64,000 nt of DNA from Nocardioides oleivorans (GCF_004137255.1 NZ_SDWT01000004.1:1-64000); one strand, 5' to 3'. Shown: positions 43,701 to 51,758, counted from the stretch's first letter. Numbers and translations are program-made. Notes: a model not told the origin generated them from the sequence alone.

Positions 43701-44121
43701 CGCCCGCGCCGGCCGGGTCGACGGGGGCGGTGAACGCCAGCCGCTCGCCGTCGGGGCTCCAGTGCGGTGCCCCGGCTCCGGCCGGCAGGTCGGTGAGCAC
43801 CTCCACCTCGCCACCACGTGTCGCCAGCACGGCCACCTGCCCCTCGCGGAGGAACGCCACGGTGGTGCCGTCGGGCGACCAGGCCGGCGACGTGTCAGCC
43901 GGGCCGCGGGTGAGGCGGTGCGGCGGCACCTCGCCGGAGGTGTCGGCCAGCCAGAGCTCGTCGACGGCACGGTCTGCACCGCCGTCGAGGGTGCGCAGGA
44001 CGTAGACCACCTGCCCGCCGTCGGGTGACAGCGCCGGCTGCGAGGGCACGGCCAGGTCGAGCAGGTCGTCGATGCGGAGGCGCCGCGGGCGGCGGGCGGC
44101 GTCGGTGGGCTCAGTGGTCAT
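40792..44121 (-). CDS. S9 (acylaminoacyl/oligopeptidase) peptidase fused to an S12 beta-lactamase-fold hydrolase
   Basis: It is a single 1109-aa open frame. Residues about 15-380 form a TolB/PD40 beta-propeller with repeated W-S-P-D-G blades. Residues about 390-645 are the S9 catalytic domain, with Ser505 (AGYSYGGF), Asp585 (GAEDRTCP) and His617 (PDASHVF). Residues about 655-1000 are an S12 domain with Ser714-x-x-Lys717 (GSISK), Tyr806-x-Asn808 (YCN) and GHDGTTLG. A lipocalin-like C-terminal module (about 1000-1105) follows. Both active sites are intact. There is no signal peptide, so it acts in the cytoplasm. The S12 half is a close paralogue of the operon's first gene. Confidence 0.88.
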   Translation of the reverse strand: MTTEPTDAARRPRRLRIDDLLDLAVPSQPALSPDGGQVVYVLRTLDGGADRAVDELWLADTSGEVPPHRLTRGPADTSPAWSPDGTTVAFLREGQVAVLATRGGEVEVLTDLPAGAGAPHWSPDGERLAFTAPVDPAGAGASPTAPMVTRGTDYQSDGTGMHGAVREQLHVVAADGTDLRVLTDGEHGVGSPAWSPDGDSIAFTRGTGDRFRVPVHVLPADEVGARSRLVGLADGITSVVTWSADGASLLVVAHPGDPVGHQHLLRVPLSGDDVVDLSASVDRNVMGGAPAYPGGTPVEDGGRTWFCLRERGCTHLWSVAADGDDARALVAGEGRVVAGLSVAPGRAAYVLATPDSYGEVAVVDLADGTESVLTDHGAPLADVVHHPREPRTFTISDGTEVEAWLVHDPDRQGARPVLLDVHGGPHNAWNAAADEIHLYHQELVERGWAVLLVNPRGSDGYGEEFFAAVRGGWGTADAGDFLEPLDQLVAEGLADPDRLAVAGYSYGGFMACWLTGHDDRFAAAVAGGTVSDLVSMYGTSDDLCLSAYELGGTPWAEPELYAAMSPLTRVADVRTPTLVLHGAEDRTCPLSQAQQWHTSLVERGVETELVVYPDASHVFLLLGRPSHRLDLNRRILDWVTTHTTGSGRPALDARHWEHRLRTMAERYGTPGAQLGILRTGDSPEADELVTATHGVLNVRTQAPVSSEALFQIGSISKVWTATLVMQLVDEGLLDLDVPVVKVLPGLELADPEATATVTTRHLLTHTSGIDGDVFTDTGRGDDCLEKYVGILGDAGQNHPVGATWSYCNSGFSVLGRIVEELTGLTWDQALRERIYEPLGLEHTATLAEDVLMHAAAVGHDDHDAVPTPAAAWQLPRSIGPAGLICADAADVLAFARMHLAGGLAADGTRVLSEESAAAMASHQADLPDTLVLGDSWGLGWIRFGWDERRLIGHDGTTLGQNAYLRILPEQGLAVVLLTNGGHAHDLYQRLYEEVFAEVAGVALPEPFAPPAEPVDVDIAPFVGTYERTSVRMEVEAGPDGPLLRTTLLGPLAELEPDPVEEHAMVAAGPGLFAIRPGGGETWMPVTFYELETGEPYLHFGVRATPRVSP

Positions 44122-44858
44122 CGAGGGTTCCTTCCGGGGACGGCGTCAAGCAGCGCGCAGGTGTAGGCGTGCTCGGGGTGCTCGAGCACCTGGGTCGTGG
44201 TGCCCTCCTCGACGATCCGGCCCGAGCGCATCACGGCGACGCGTGAGGCGACGTAGCGGACCACGGCGAGGTTGTGGGAGATGAACAGGATCGACAGGCC
44301 GAGCTCCTGCTGGAGCTCGCGCACGAGGTTGAGGACGGCGCCCTGGATGGAGACGTCCAGCGCCGAGGTGATCTCGTCGGCGATCACCACGTCGGGGCGT
44401 CCGGCGAGTGCCCGCGCGAGGGCGACGCGCTGGCGCTGGCCGCCGGAGAGCCGGCCGGGCAGGTCGCCCGGGTCGGTCGAGCCGAGGTGGACCAGGTCGA
44501 GCAGGCGGCGCACCTCCTCGCGGCGACCCTGGCGGGTGCGGGTGTCGCCCTCCTTCGGCATCGCCTCGGCCACGCTGTCGCCGATGCTCATCCGGGGGTC
44601 CAGCGAGGAGTAGGGGTCCTGGAAGACCATCTGCACCGGCCGCCGGCCCCGACGCGGCATCGCCGCGCCCCCGAGGGTGATGCTGCCCGACGTGGGCTCG
44701 ACGAGGCCCACGGCGGCGCGGGCCAGGGTGGACTTGCCCGACCCGGACTCGCCGACGAGACCGACGACGGTGCCGGGCGGGACGGTCAGGCTGACCGCGT
44801 CCACCGCGGTGTGTCGGCCGTAGCGCACGGTGACGTCGTCGAAGCGCAGCTCGGTCAT
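44118..44858 (-). CDS. Peptide ABC transporter ATPase, DppF-like
   Basis: It is 246 aa with Walker A GESGSGKST, signature LSGGQRQR, Walker B VVIADE and the switch His (FISHNLAV). It is short: it ends soon after the nucleotide-binding domain and lacks the C-terminal cysteine-rich extension of many OppF/DppF proteins. It would pair with the ATPase half of the neighbouring fused protein. Both ends overlap neighbours by ATGA. Confidence 0.9.
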   Translation of the reverse strand: MTELRFDDVTVRYGRHTAVDAVSLTVPPGTVVGLVGESGSGKSTLARAAVGLVEPTSGSITLGGAAMPRRGRRPVQMVFQDPYSSLDPRMSIGDSVAEAMPKEGDTRTRQGRREEVRRLLDLVHLGSTDPGDLPGRLSGGQRQRVALARALAGRPDVVIADEITSALDVSIQGAVLNLVRELQQELGLSILFISHNLAVVRYVASRVAVMRSGRIVEEGTTTQVLEHPEHAYTCALLDAVPGRNPR

Positions 44859-46804
44859 CGCTCGTCCTCCCTCGCACGACCCAGCAGGTCCTGGCCGACG
44901 AGGACCGGACCGCCTCCGGGGTGCCAGCAGGCGACCCGTCCGCCGGCAGCGGTCTCCTCCAGCACGGGCTCGTCGGTCCGGCAGCGCGCGTCCGCGAGCG
45001 GGCAGCGGTCGGCGTACGCACATCCGGGCGGCACGTCGGCGGGGCCGACCGGGCGGCCCGGGATCGTGGCGAGCGGCTGGGTGATGTCGGTCGCCATGTC
45101 GGGGACGGAGCTCACCAGGGCGCGGGTGTAGGGGTGCTGCGCCCGGCTGGTGAGGTCTGCTGCGGGCAGGTCCTCCACGATGCGTCCGGCATACATCACC
45201 AGGACGCGGTCGCACACCTCGCCGACCACCGTGACGTCGTGGCTGATGAGCACGAGGGCGACGTCGTCGGCCTCGCGGATGCTCGCGAGCAGGGCGAGCA
45301 CCTGCTGCTGCACGGTGACGTCCAGCGCGGTCGTCGGCTCGTCGGCCACCACCAGCGCCGGCGAGCCCATCAGGCCCATGCCGATCATGGCGCGCTGGCG
45401 CATGCCGCCGGAGAACTCGTGGGGATACTGCCGGACCCGGTCGGCCGCGTCGTCGACCCGGACGGCGTCGAGCCGGTCGACGGCACGTGCCATCGCGTCG
45501 GCGCGGGACATCCCCTGGTGCTCGGTGGCCACCTCGGCGAGCTGACGACCGATGCGGCGCGTGGGGTTGAACGACGACATCGGGTCCTGGAAGACCATCG
45601 CGAGCGACGTGCCGAGCAGGTGCCGCTGGGCGGGAGCGGCGGAGCCGAGGAGGTCCTCGCCCAGCAGCCGGAGCCGGTCGGCCTCGACGGTCGCGTCATC
45701 ACCGAGGAGGCGGGTGACGGCGAGCGCGGTCAGCGACTTGCCCGACCCCGACTCCCCGACCACGCCGACGGCCTCCCCGCGGTGCACCGAGAAGCTCACC
45801 CCGCGGACCGGGCGCACCGTCCCGGCGCGGCCCGCGAAGCCGACGCGCAGCCCGCGCACCTCGAGGACGACGTCGCGCACCGGTCGTCCTTCGCTGTGGT
45901 CGTGGTCGACCTGCGCCTCGGGAGCCGGGCGCGTGCTCGCCGTGCGCACCCGCGGCCCGGCGAGGTCGGTGACCCCGAAGCCCTTGGCCACCGACTCGCC
46001 GAAGAGGTTGAACGCCAGCCCAGCGACCAGGACCGCGGCTCCGGGCGCGAGCGCGGCTGCCGGGTTGACGTAGAGCGCGCTCAGCCCGTCGTAGAGCAGC
46101 CGGCCCCAGTCGTACGCCGGTGACTGCACGCCGAGACCGAGGAAGGACAGCCCGGCGAAGGCGAGGAGGCTGTTGCCGGCCCCGATGGTCGCGTTGACCA
46201 CCAGCGGCTCGGCGAGGTTGGGGAGCACGTGCCGCACCAGGATGCGCAGCCGACCGACGCCGGCGACCCGGGCCGCAGCGACGTACTCCCGCCCGGCGAG
46301 GCCGGCGACCAGCGTCTGCACGAGGCGGGCGAAGCCCGGCGCACCGGAGAGGCCGATGGCGAGCACCGCACCCGTGGCGCCGACGCCGAAGATGACGGCG
46401 AAGAAGAGCGCCAGCAGCAGGCCCGGGAAGGCCACCGCGACGTTGACCACGGCGGACACCAGGCGCCCGGCACGACCGCCGAGGAGGAACGGCGCCGAGC
46501 CCAGCACCAACCCCACGACGATCGCGATGGTGATCGCGCCCATCGCCAGCAGCATCGAGAGCCGGGCGGCGACGAGCACCCGGGCCAGGATGTCGCGGCC
46601 CAGGTTGTCGGTGCCGGCCCAGTGCTCGCCCGACGGCACGGACAGGATGTCGCTGGTGTCGACGGCGTCGGCCGCGTCGCCCCAGACGACCGGACCCACC
46701 ACGGCCAGAGCGAGGACCACGACCACCAGCACGGCTGCGGTGCCACCCAGCGGCGTGGTGAGCACGTCGCGCCAGGCGCGCACCCGGGAGACCGGCTCGG
46801 ACAT
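44855..46804 (-). CDS. Fused peptide ABC permease and ATPase, DppC-DppD
   Basis: It is 649 aa. Residues about 1-290 form a DppC permease with about six TM helices, the GTDNLGRDILARV signature and the EAA loop (EYVAAARVAGVGRLRIL). A charged linker of about 25 residues leads to a DppD ATPase (about 315-640). That half has Walker A GESGSGKS, signature FSGGMRQR, Walker B LVVADEPT and a C-terminal cysteine cluster (CAYADRCPLADARC) as in Opp/Dpp ATPases. Such permease/ATPase fusions are known in actinobacteria. GGAGG precedes the ATG. Confidence 0.92.
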   Translation of the reverse strand: MSEPVSRVRAWRDVLTTPLGGTAAVLVVVVLALAVVGPVVWGDAADAVDTSDILSVPSGEHWAGTDNLGRDILARVLVAARLSMLLAMGAITIAIVVGLVLGSAPFLLGGRAGRLVSAVVNVAVAFPGLLLALFFAVIFGVGATGAVLAIGLSGAPGFARLVQTLVAGLAGREYVAAARVAGVGRLRILVRHVLPNLAEPLVVNATIGAGNSLLAFAGLSFLGLGVQSPAYDWGRLLYDGLSALYVNPAAALAPGAAVLVAGLAFNLFGESVAKGFGVTDLAGPRVRTASTRPAPEAQVDHDHSEGRPVRDVVLEVRGLRVGFAGRAGTVRPVRGVSFSVHRGEAVGVVGESGSGKSLTALAVTRLLGDDATVEADRLRLLGEDLLGSAAPAQRHLLGTSLAMVFQDPMSSFNPTRRIGRQLAEVATEHQGMSRADAMARAVDRLDAVRVDDAADRVRQYPHEFSGGMRQRAMIGMGLMGSPALVVADEPTTALDVTVQQQVLALLASIREADDVALVLISHDVTVVGEVCDRVLVMYAGRIVEDLPAADLTSRAQHPYTRALVSSVPDMATDITQPLATIPGRPVGPADVPPGCAYADRCPLADARCRTDEPVLEETAAGGRVACWHPGGGPVLVGQDLLGRAREDER

Positions 46805-46806
46805 GC

Positions 46807-47817
46807 TCAGTCCTCCCTGATCATCGATCGCGGGTCGAGCACGGCGAGGACCGCGTCGACGACGGTGTTGACCACCAGGACGCCGACGCCGTAGACGAGG
46901 ACGATGGCCTGCACGAGCGGATAGTCCTTGGCGAGGATCGAGGAGACGATCGTGCTCCCGAGCCCGGGCCAGGCGAAGACGTTCTCCACCAGCACGGTCC
47001 CGGCCACCATCGACCCCAGCAGCAGCCCGCCGAGGGTCAGGGCGGACGTCATCGCGTTGGGCAGGGCGTGGCCGAGGTAGACCTTCCACGGTGCCAGGCG
47101 CTTGGCGCGCGCCGTGCGGATGTAGTCGGCGTCGAGCACCTCGACGAGCTCCACCCGCACGATGCGGGCGAGGATCGCGGCGGGTCCCACCGCCAGCGAG
47201 ACGACGGGCAGGACGTAGGCGGACGGGGTGGCGTTGCCGGCGACGGGGAGCCAGCCCAGGTGCACCCCGAAGACGTAGACCAGGCCCACGCCGAGCAGGA
47301 AGTCGGGCACGGTGGCCACCACGATGCTGGAGGTGGTGAAGCCGAGCTCGGCGCGACGTCCGTGGCCGCGTCGGGTGAGCACCCCGGCCAGCGTGCCGAC
47401 GGGGACCGCGAGGGCGACCGTCAGGAGGAACCCCAGCAGGGCCAGGAGGAGCGTCGCCGGGAGCCGCTGCCCCACCACGTCGGCCACCGGCAGCTGCGAC
47501 CCGAGGGTGGTGCCGAGGTCGCCGGTGGCGAGCGAGCGGAGGTAGTGGCCGTACTGCACGAGCAGCGGGTCGTCGAGACCGAGGCTGGCGCGGCGGGCGG
47601 CCACCAGCTCGGCCGGCGCGGTGGGTCCGAGCGCGGCGCGCACCGGGTCGCCGGGGATGAGGTGGATCATCGCGAAGGACGCGGTCACCAGCACCCAGAG
47701 CGAGACCAGCAGCCGTACCAGCCGGCGTCCGGCGAACCGGGCCCACGGCCGCTCCCACGCCCGCGGCCTCGGCCCGGTCCGGGGTCCCGCGCCGAGCGGG
47801 ATCGTCGTCGCGGACAC
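46807..47817 (-). CDS. Peptide ABC transporter permease, DppB-like
   Basis: It is a 336-aa inner-membrane protein with six TM helices. The N-terminal family segment (SFAMIHLIPGDPVRAALG) and the EAA motif (YIRTARAKRLAPWKVYLGHA) are present, and it ends DPRSMIRED as DppB proteins do. It pairs with the DppC half of the fusion. The GTG start lies 2 nt after the binding-protein stop. Confidence 0.92.
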   Translation of the reverse strand: MSATTIPLGAGPRTGPRPRAWERPWARFAGRRLVRLLVSLWVLVTASFAMIHLIPGDPVRAALGPTAPAELVAARRASLGLDDPLLVQYGHYLRSLATGDLGTTLGSQLPVADVVGQRLPATLLLALLGFLLTVALAVPVGTLAGVLTRRGHGRRAELGFTTSSIVVATVPDFLLGVGLVYVFGVHLGWLPVAGNATPSAYVLPVVSLAVGPAAILARIVRVELVEVLDADYIRTARAKRLAPWKVYLGHALPNAMTSALTLGGLLLGSMVAGTVLVENVFAWPGLGSTIVSSILAKDYPLVQAIVLVYGVGVLVVNTVVDAVLAVLDPRSMIRED

Positions 47818-47819
47818 CG

Positions 47820-49445
47820 TTACGGGGCCAGCATCCGGATGCTGAGCGGGATGAGCTGTCCCGGCGTCTCGAACTCCGCGCCCTTGCCGAACGTGCGCAC
47901 CGTGTTGTTCGCGAACGGGATGATGTCGGCGTCCTGCACGAGCTGCGCCTCGGCGCCGAGCCAGGTGTCGCAGGACGCCGTGCCGTCCATGCCCATCGCC
48001 TCGTCCACGTCCGCCTCGTAGTCGTCGCTGGCGATCGCGGAGAAGTTGGTGCCGTCCGGTGCGGCGGGTCCGGAGAGGAAGGGCACGAGCTGGTCGGGTG
48101 AGCTGACGTTGAGGCTGACCCAGGCCACGTCCCAGTCGCCGGCGGAGAAGATGGTGCCGGTCAGCTGCGTCTCGTTCTGGCTCTTGGCGGTGGCGTCGAC
48201 GCCGATCGCCTTCCACTGCTGCACCACGAGCTCGGCGCCGGCGTCGCCGCTGCTGCCGAGGTCGTTCTGGTAGAGGAAGGTGACCGCCAGGGGCTCGCCG
48301 TCCTTCGTGCGTACGCCGTCACTCCCCTCCTGCCAGCCGGCCGCGTCGAGCAGGTCGGCGGCCGCCTCCGGGTCGTGGGCGGGCAGCGCGCCGGAGACCG
48401 AGTCACCCGGGCAGGCGACCGGCTCGTTGACCGCCAGGGTGGTGGCGGGGCCGCCGCGACCGGAGGTCACGACGCCGGCGAGCTCGGTGAGGTCGAGGGC
48501 CTGGGTGAGGGCCATCCGCACGTCGGGGTCGCTGGTGACGCGACCGTCGGCGTGGTTGTACCACTGCTCGCCGACCAGGCCGGTGGTCTCGGCGACGAAC
48601 AGGCCCGACTTCTCCAGGCGGTCACCGTCGGGGCCGACGATCTGGGCGGCGTTGAGCCCGCCGGAGAGCAGGAGGTTGGCCGCGGTGGTCTCGTTCTCGA
48701 CGACCTGGACCACGACCGTCGCGGGCAGGCCCTGCTCGTCGGTCGAGGCACCGCCCGGTCCCCACGTGTAGCCCTCGCGCAGCGTGTAGGTGTAGTGGTC
48801 GCCCGGCGCCGCCTCGGTGAGCTCGTAGGGGCCGGTGCCGCTGGTGGCCTGGGCCAGGCTGTCGCGGTCGTCCATGCCTCCGGGGCACACGATCGGCAGG
48901 CTGCCGAGGCCGTTGAGGACGAACGGCGAGGCCGTCTCCAGCGTCAGGGTGACCGTGCGCGACGCGTCGTCGCCCTCGGCCTTCGCGCCGACGGGGATGA
49001 AGGTGCCGAGGAACGGGCTCTGGTTCTCCGGGTCCGTCACGAAGTTGAGGCTGTCCGCGACGTCGGAGGCGGTGAGCTCGTCGCCGTCCGCACAGGTGAT
49101 GCCGTCGGCGAGGGTGAGGCTGACCGTGGTGCCGTCGACGCTCCACTCCTCGGCGAGCTGGGAGCCGATCTCCCCCGTCTCGCCGTCGACGCTCACGAGC
49201 GGGTCGTAGGCGAACTGGCTCACGGCGAAGAGCGAGCTGCCGGCGCCCATCTGGGGGTCGAGGTTGCCCGGGTCCGACGACAGGCCCAGGGTGAACGTCG
49301 CGCCGTCGACGTACGACGCCTCACCACCGCCCGTGCCACCGCCCGTGCCGCCACCGCCTCCTCCTCCGCCTCCGCCTCCGCAGGCGGTGAGGGTGGCCGA
49401 CAGGGCCAGGGCCAGTGCAGCCGGGCCGATCAGGGAGCGCGTCAT
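47820..49445 (-). CDS. Peptide-binding lipoprotein, DppA/OppA (SBP_bac_5) family
   Basis: It is 541 aa. The lipoprotein signal peptide has lipobox LTAC (Cys22), followed directly by eleven glycines and further Gly/Thr linkers. Family cluster 5 features include LDPQMGAGSSLFAVSQFAYDP near the N-terminus and the SGTGPYEL segment. It binds extracellular peptides and delivers them to DppBC. Which peptides cannot be told from the sequence; the operon suggests D-residue-containing ones. A GGAAGAGAG Shine-Dalgarno is present. Confidence 0.9.
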   Translation of the reverse strand: MTRSLIGPAALALALSATLTACGGGGGGGGGGGTGGGTGGGEASYVDGATFTLGLSSDPGNLDPQMGAGSSLFAVSQFAYDPLVSVDGETGEIGSQLAEEWSVDGTTVSLTLADGITCADGDELTASDVADSLNFVTDPENQSPFLGTFIPVGAKAEGDDASRTVTLTLETASPFVLNGLGSLPIVCPGGMDDRDSLAQATSGTGPYELTEAAPGDHYTYTLREGYTWGPGGASTDEQGLPATVVVQVVENETTAANLLLSGGLNAAQIVGPDGDRLEKSGLFVAETTGLVGEQWYNHADGRVTSDPDVRMALTQALDLTELAGVVTSGRGGPATTLAVNEPVACPGDSVSGALPAHDPEAAADLLDAAGWQEGSDGVRTKDGEPLAVTFLYQNDLGSSGDAGAELVVQQWKAIGVDATAKSQNETQLTGTIFSAGDWDVAWVSLNVSSPDQLVPFLSGPAAPDGTNFSAIASDDYEADVDEAMGMDGTASCDTWLGAEAQLVQDADIIPFANNTVRTFGKGAEFETPGQLIPLSIRMLAP

Positions 49446-49473
49446 GCCGGTCTCTCTTCCGTGGGGGTGCGGG

Positions 49474-50862
49474 TCAGGCGCCGGCGCGGCGGACGGCGCG
49501 GCCGAGGTGCAGGTAGAGGGCGCGGCCCTCGCCGTCGTCGCCGAGGAAGGCGTGCGGCATGTGCATCCCGCGGTCGGGCTCGACCGGGATCAGCATGTCG
49601 TCGCGGTAGGCCACCAGCTCGGAGCGCTCCACCTGGCCGCCGAGCTCGATGAACGCGCCCTTGGGGACCTGCTCGATCCAGATCCGGCCGTCGTCGTCCT
49701 GGCTGACCGTGAGGTCGAAGACGTCGGCGGAGTAGGTGCCGACGAACCGGCGGGCGTCGATGCGCTCGGGCTCGGCCGGCGGCTGCGGGAGCGCGGGGAG
49801 GTGGAGGTCGGAGATGCTGTCGAGCACCTGGCCGACGATCTCGTGGTAGAGCGAGATCATGTCTCCGCCGTTGGTCAGCAACGCCACGGCGACGCCCTCG
49901 CTGGGCACCATGCGGAGGAACGCGCCCTGGCCGACGGTGCTGCCGTCGTGCCCGACGATCGGGCCCTCGGGGGTGTCGAACCGCTCGAAGCCGAGTCCCC
50001 ACGAGCTGCCCATCAGCCCGAGGTCGGGCAGGTCCACCTCGCGGGCCTGCATCCGTGCCGACGTGCCGGCCGCCAGGACGCGGGTCCCGTCGGCGGCCAC
50101 GCCGTCCTCCATGTGCATGCGCGCGAAGGCGAGCAGGTCGCGCGGGCTCATCGACAGCATCGACCCGGCCGGGCTGTTGGAGCGCGCCATCGACCAGAAC
50201 GGCGCCGGCTCGATCGCCCCGTCCGGACCGGACTCGACGTGGCCCATGGCGGCGCGGTGCATGATCGCCTCCTGCACGCTCGGTGCGGCGTGCGCCAGGC
50301 CGAGCGGCTCGATCAGGTGGTCGCGCAGCGCCTGGTCGTACGTCGTGCCCCGGACCACCTCGACGAGGCGGCCGAGCACGCAGTAGCCGGCGTTGTTGTA
50401 GGAGAACTGCTCGCCGGGCGCGAAGAGCTGGGGCGTGTCGGCGAGGGTCGCGACGAACTTCTCGACGCAGTCGTCCCCGACGCCGGTGTCGGTGAAGATG
50501 TCGCCCTCGAAGCCGGACGTGTGGTTGAGCAGCTGGTGGACGGTGATCGAGGCTGCGGCGTCATCGTCGGCGAGCCGGAGATCCGGGAGGTAGGTGCGCA
50601 CCGGCGCGTCGAGGTCGACCAGGCCCTCGTCGACCAGCTGCATGACCAGGGTGCTGGTCCACAGCTTGGTGATCGACCCGATCTGGTAGACCGAGTCCGG
50701 GGTCGCGGTCACGCCGGTCGCGAGGTTGAGCACACCGTGTGCTCCGTCGACGACCTCCCCGCCCTCGAGGACGGCCCAGGCTGCCGACGGGACGCGGTGC
50801 TGCGCGAGCAGCTCGGGCAGGTGCTCCTCGAACCACGACTGGATGTGCGCCAGGTCACTCAT
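49474..50862 (-). CDS. S12-family serine hydrolase (D-aminopeptidase / beta-lactamase fold)
   Basis: It is 462 aa without signal peptide, hence cytoplasmic. The active-site motifs are Ser63-I-T-Lys66 (QIGSITKLW), Tyr155-N-Asn157 (YNN) and GHDGSTVG. The C-terminal 110 residues form a lipocalin-like domain. S12 enzymes include D-stereospecific peptidases and DD-carboxypeptidases; the transporter and racemase context favours a D-peptidase. It shares long stretches with the S12 half of the fused gene, so the two arose by duplication. It is the first gene of the operon, with a leaderless start. Confidence 0.87.
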   Translation of the reverse strand: MSDLAHIQSWFEEHLPELLAQHRVPSAAWAVLEGGEVVDGAHGVLNLATGVTATPDSVYQIGSITKLWTSTLVMQLVDEGLVDLDAPVRTYLPDLRLADDDAAASITVHQLLNHTSGFEGDIFTDTGVGDDCVEKFVATLADTPQLFAPGEQFSYNNAGYCVLGRLVEVVRGTTYDQALRDHLIEPLGLAHAAPSVQEAIMHRAAMGHVESGPDGAIEPAPFWSMARSNSPAGSMLSMSPRDLLAFARMHMEDGVAADGTRVLAAGTSARMQAREVDLPDLGLMGSSWGLGFERFDTPEGPIVGHDGSTVGQGAFLRMVPSEGVAVALLTNGGDMISLYHEIVGQVLDSISDLHLPALPQPPAEPERIDARRFVGTYSADVFDLTVSQDDDGRIWIEQVPKGAFIELGGQVERSELVAYRDDMLIPVEPDRGMHMPHAFLGDDGEGRALYLHLGRAVRRAGA

Positions 50863-50868
50863 GCCGCC

Positions 50869-50945
50869 ACGGTAGGAACGGACACGCGCAGGGTGTTGGT
50901 GGCGCCGGACAAGCGGGAGGCCCTCGTCCGGTGGGATCGGACAAG
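50869..50945 (-). promoter_or_regulatory. Promoter and candidate activator sites of the D-amino-acid/peptide operon
   Basis: TACCGT (50874-50869 on minus) lies 6 nt before the ATG at 50862. Upstream on the plus strand are CGGACAAG (50906-50913), CTCGTCCG (50923-50930) and CGGACAAG (50938-50945). These make one direct repeat and one 7/8 inverted repeat at about -44 to -83 from the start, a typical activator position. The PucR-type protein is the likely binder. Confidence 0.5.
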
Positions 50946-50981
50946 TGCCGACCCGTCCGGGTCCGGGGGGGCTGCCGCTCG

Positions 50982-51749
50982 TCAGGTCCGGAGCGTCAAC
51001 GTCTGGGCCATCGTTCCGAGCGGGCCGGACGCGTCGTGCAGGACGCTGCTGGTGAGTCCGAGGCCGGTCGCGCCGAACGAGACGGTCGCGTCGAAGCCGA
51101 CCCACTCCCCGACCGGCTCGCGCAGCAGGTGCGCGGTGAGGTCGAGGTTGGGGAACGAGACGTCGCGCGGGTCGGCGCGCACGGTCATGCCGTTGACGAT
51201 GTCGAGCATGCCGGCCGTCCGGGCGAGGGTGCTCACGTCCTCCCCTGCGATGAGGGGCTCCGACGTGCGCGCCCAGACCACGGCGCGTCCCGGCGCGGAC
51301 TGCTGGCGCCGGACGTCGACCGAGGCGATGAAGCCACCCGGCCAGACCGTCGTGGGATCCCACGCCGGCACCTCGTCCGGGGCGGGCACGTGGGCGAGGT
51401 GGCTCCCCGCGATCGCCGCGGTGTCGCTGGCGCGGCTCAGCCAGGCACGCAGCGTCACGACCGCACGACCGCCGTGGGCCAGGGTGGCCTCGACGAGCTC
51501 GATGGTCCGGCCGGGGCGCACGACGCGCACCGACGTGGCGACCTCGGCCATCGGCACGGTGCCCCGGATGTCGTACGACAGCCGGCTCACCAGCAGCCCG
51601 TCGTCCCGCCGCGCGTCCCGGTCCTGCTCGAGCACGTGGACGAGCAGGCCGAGCGCGGGGGCGATGTGCTGCTCGTCGGTGTTCCAGGCGCCGCCGACGT
51701 GGCGGCTGGGCTCGAACGTGTCCGTGCCGGTGCGCTCGAAGTAGGCCAT
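50982..51749 (-). CDS. Thioesterase-family (hotdog, TesB-like) protein
   Basis: It is a 255-aa double-hotdog protein (acyl-CoA thioesterase II-like, 4HBT_3), with HVGGAWNTDEQHIAPALGLLVH near the N-terminus and PNLDLTAHLLREPVGEWVGFD in the second half. The latter corresponds to the active-site strand of such enzymes. The acyl substrate is unknown. It starts 9 nt after the FKBP gene stop on the same strand and is probably co-transcribed with it, not with the downstream operon, which has its own promoter. Confidence 0.8.
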   Translation of the reverse strand: MAYFERTGTDTFEPSRHVGGAWNTDEQHIAPALGLLVHVLEQDRDARRDDGLLVSRLSYDIRGTVPMAEVATSVRVVRPGRTIELVEATLAHGGRAVVTLRAWLSRASDTAAIAGSHLAHVPAPDEVPAWDPTTVWPGGFIASVDVRRQQSAPGRAVVWARTSEPLIAGEDVSTLARTAGMLDIVNGMTVRADPRDVSFPNLDLTAHLLREPVGEWVGFDATVSFGATGLGLTSSVLHDASGPLGTMAQTLTLRT

Positions 51750-51758
51750 CTCGCCGGC

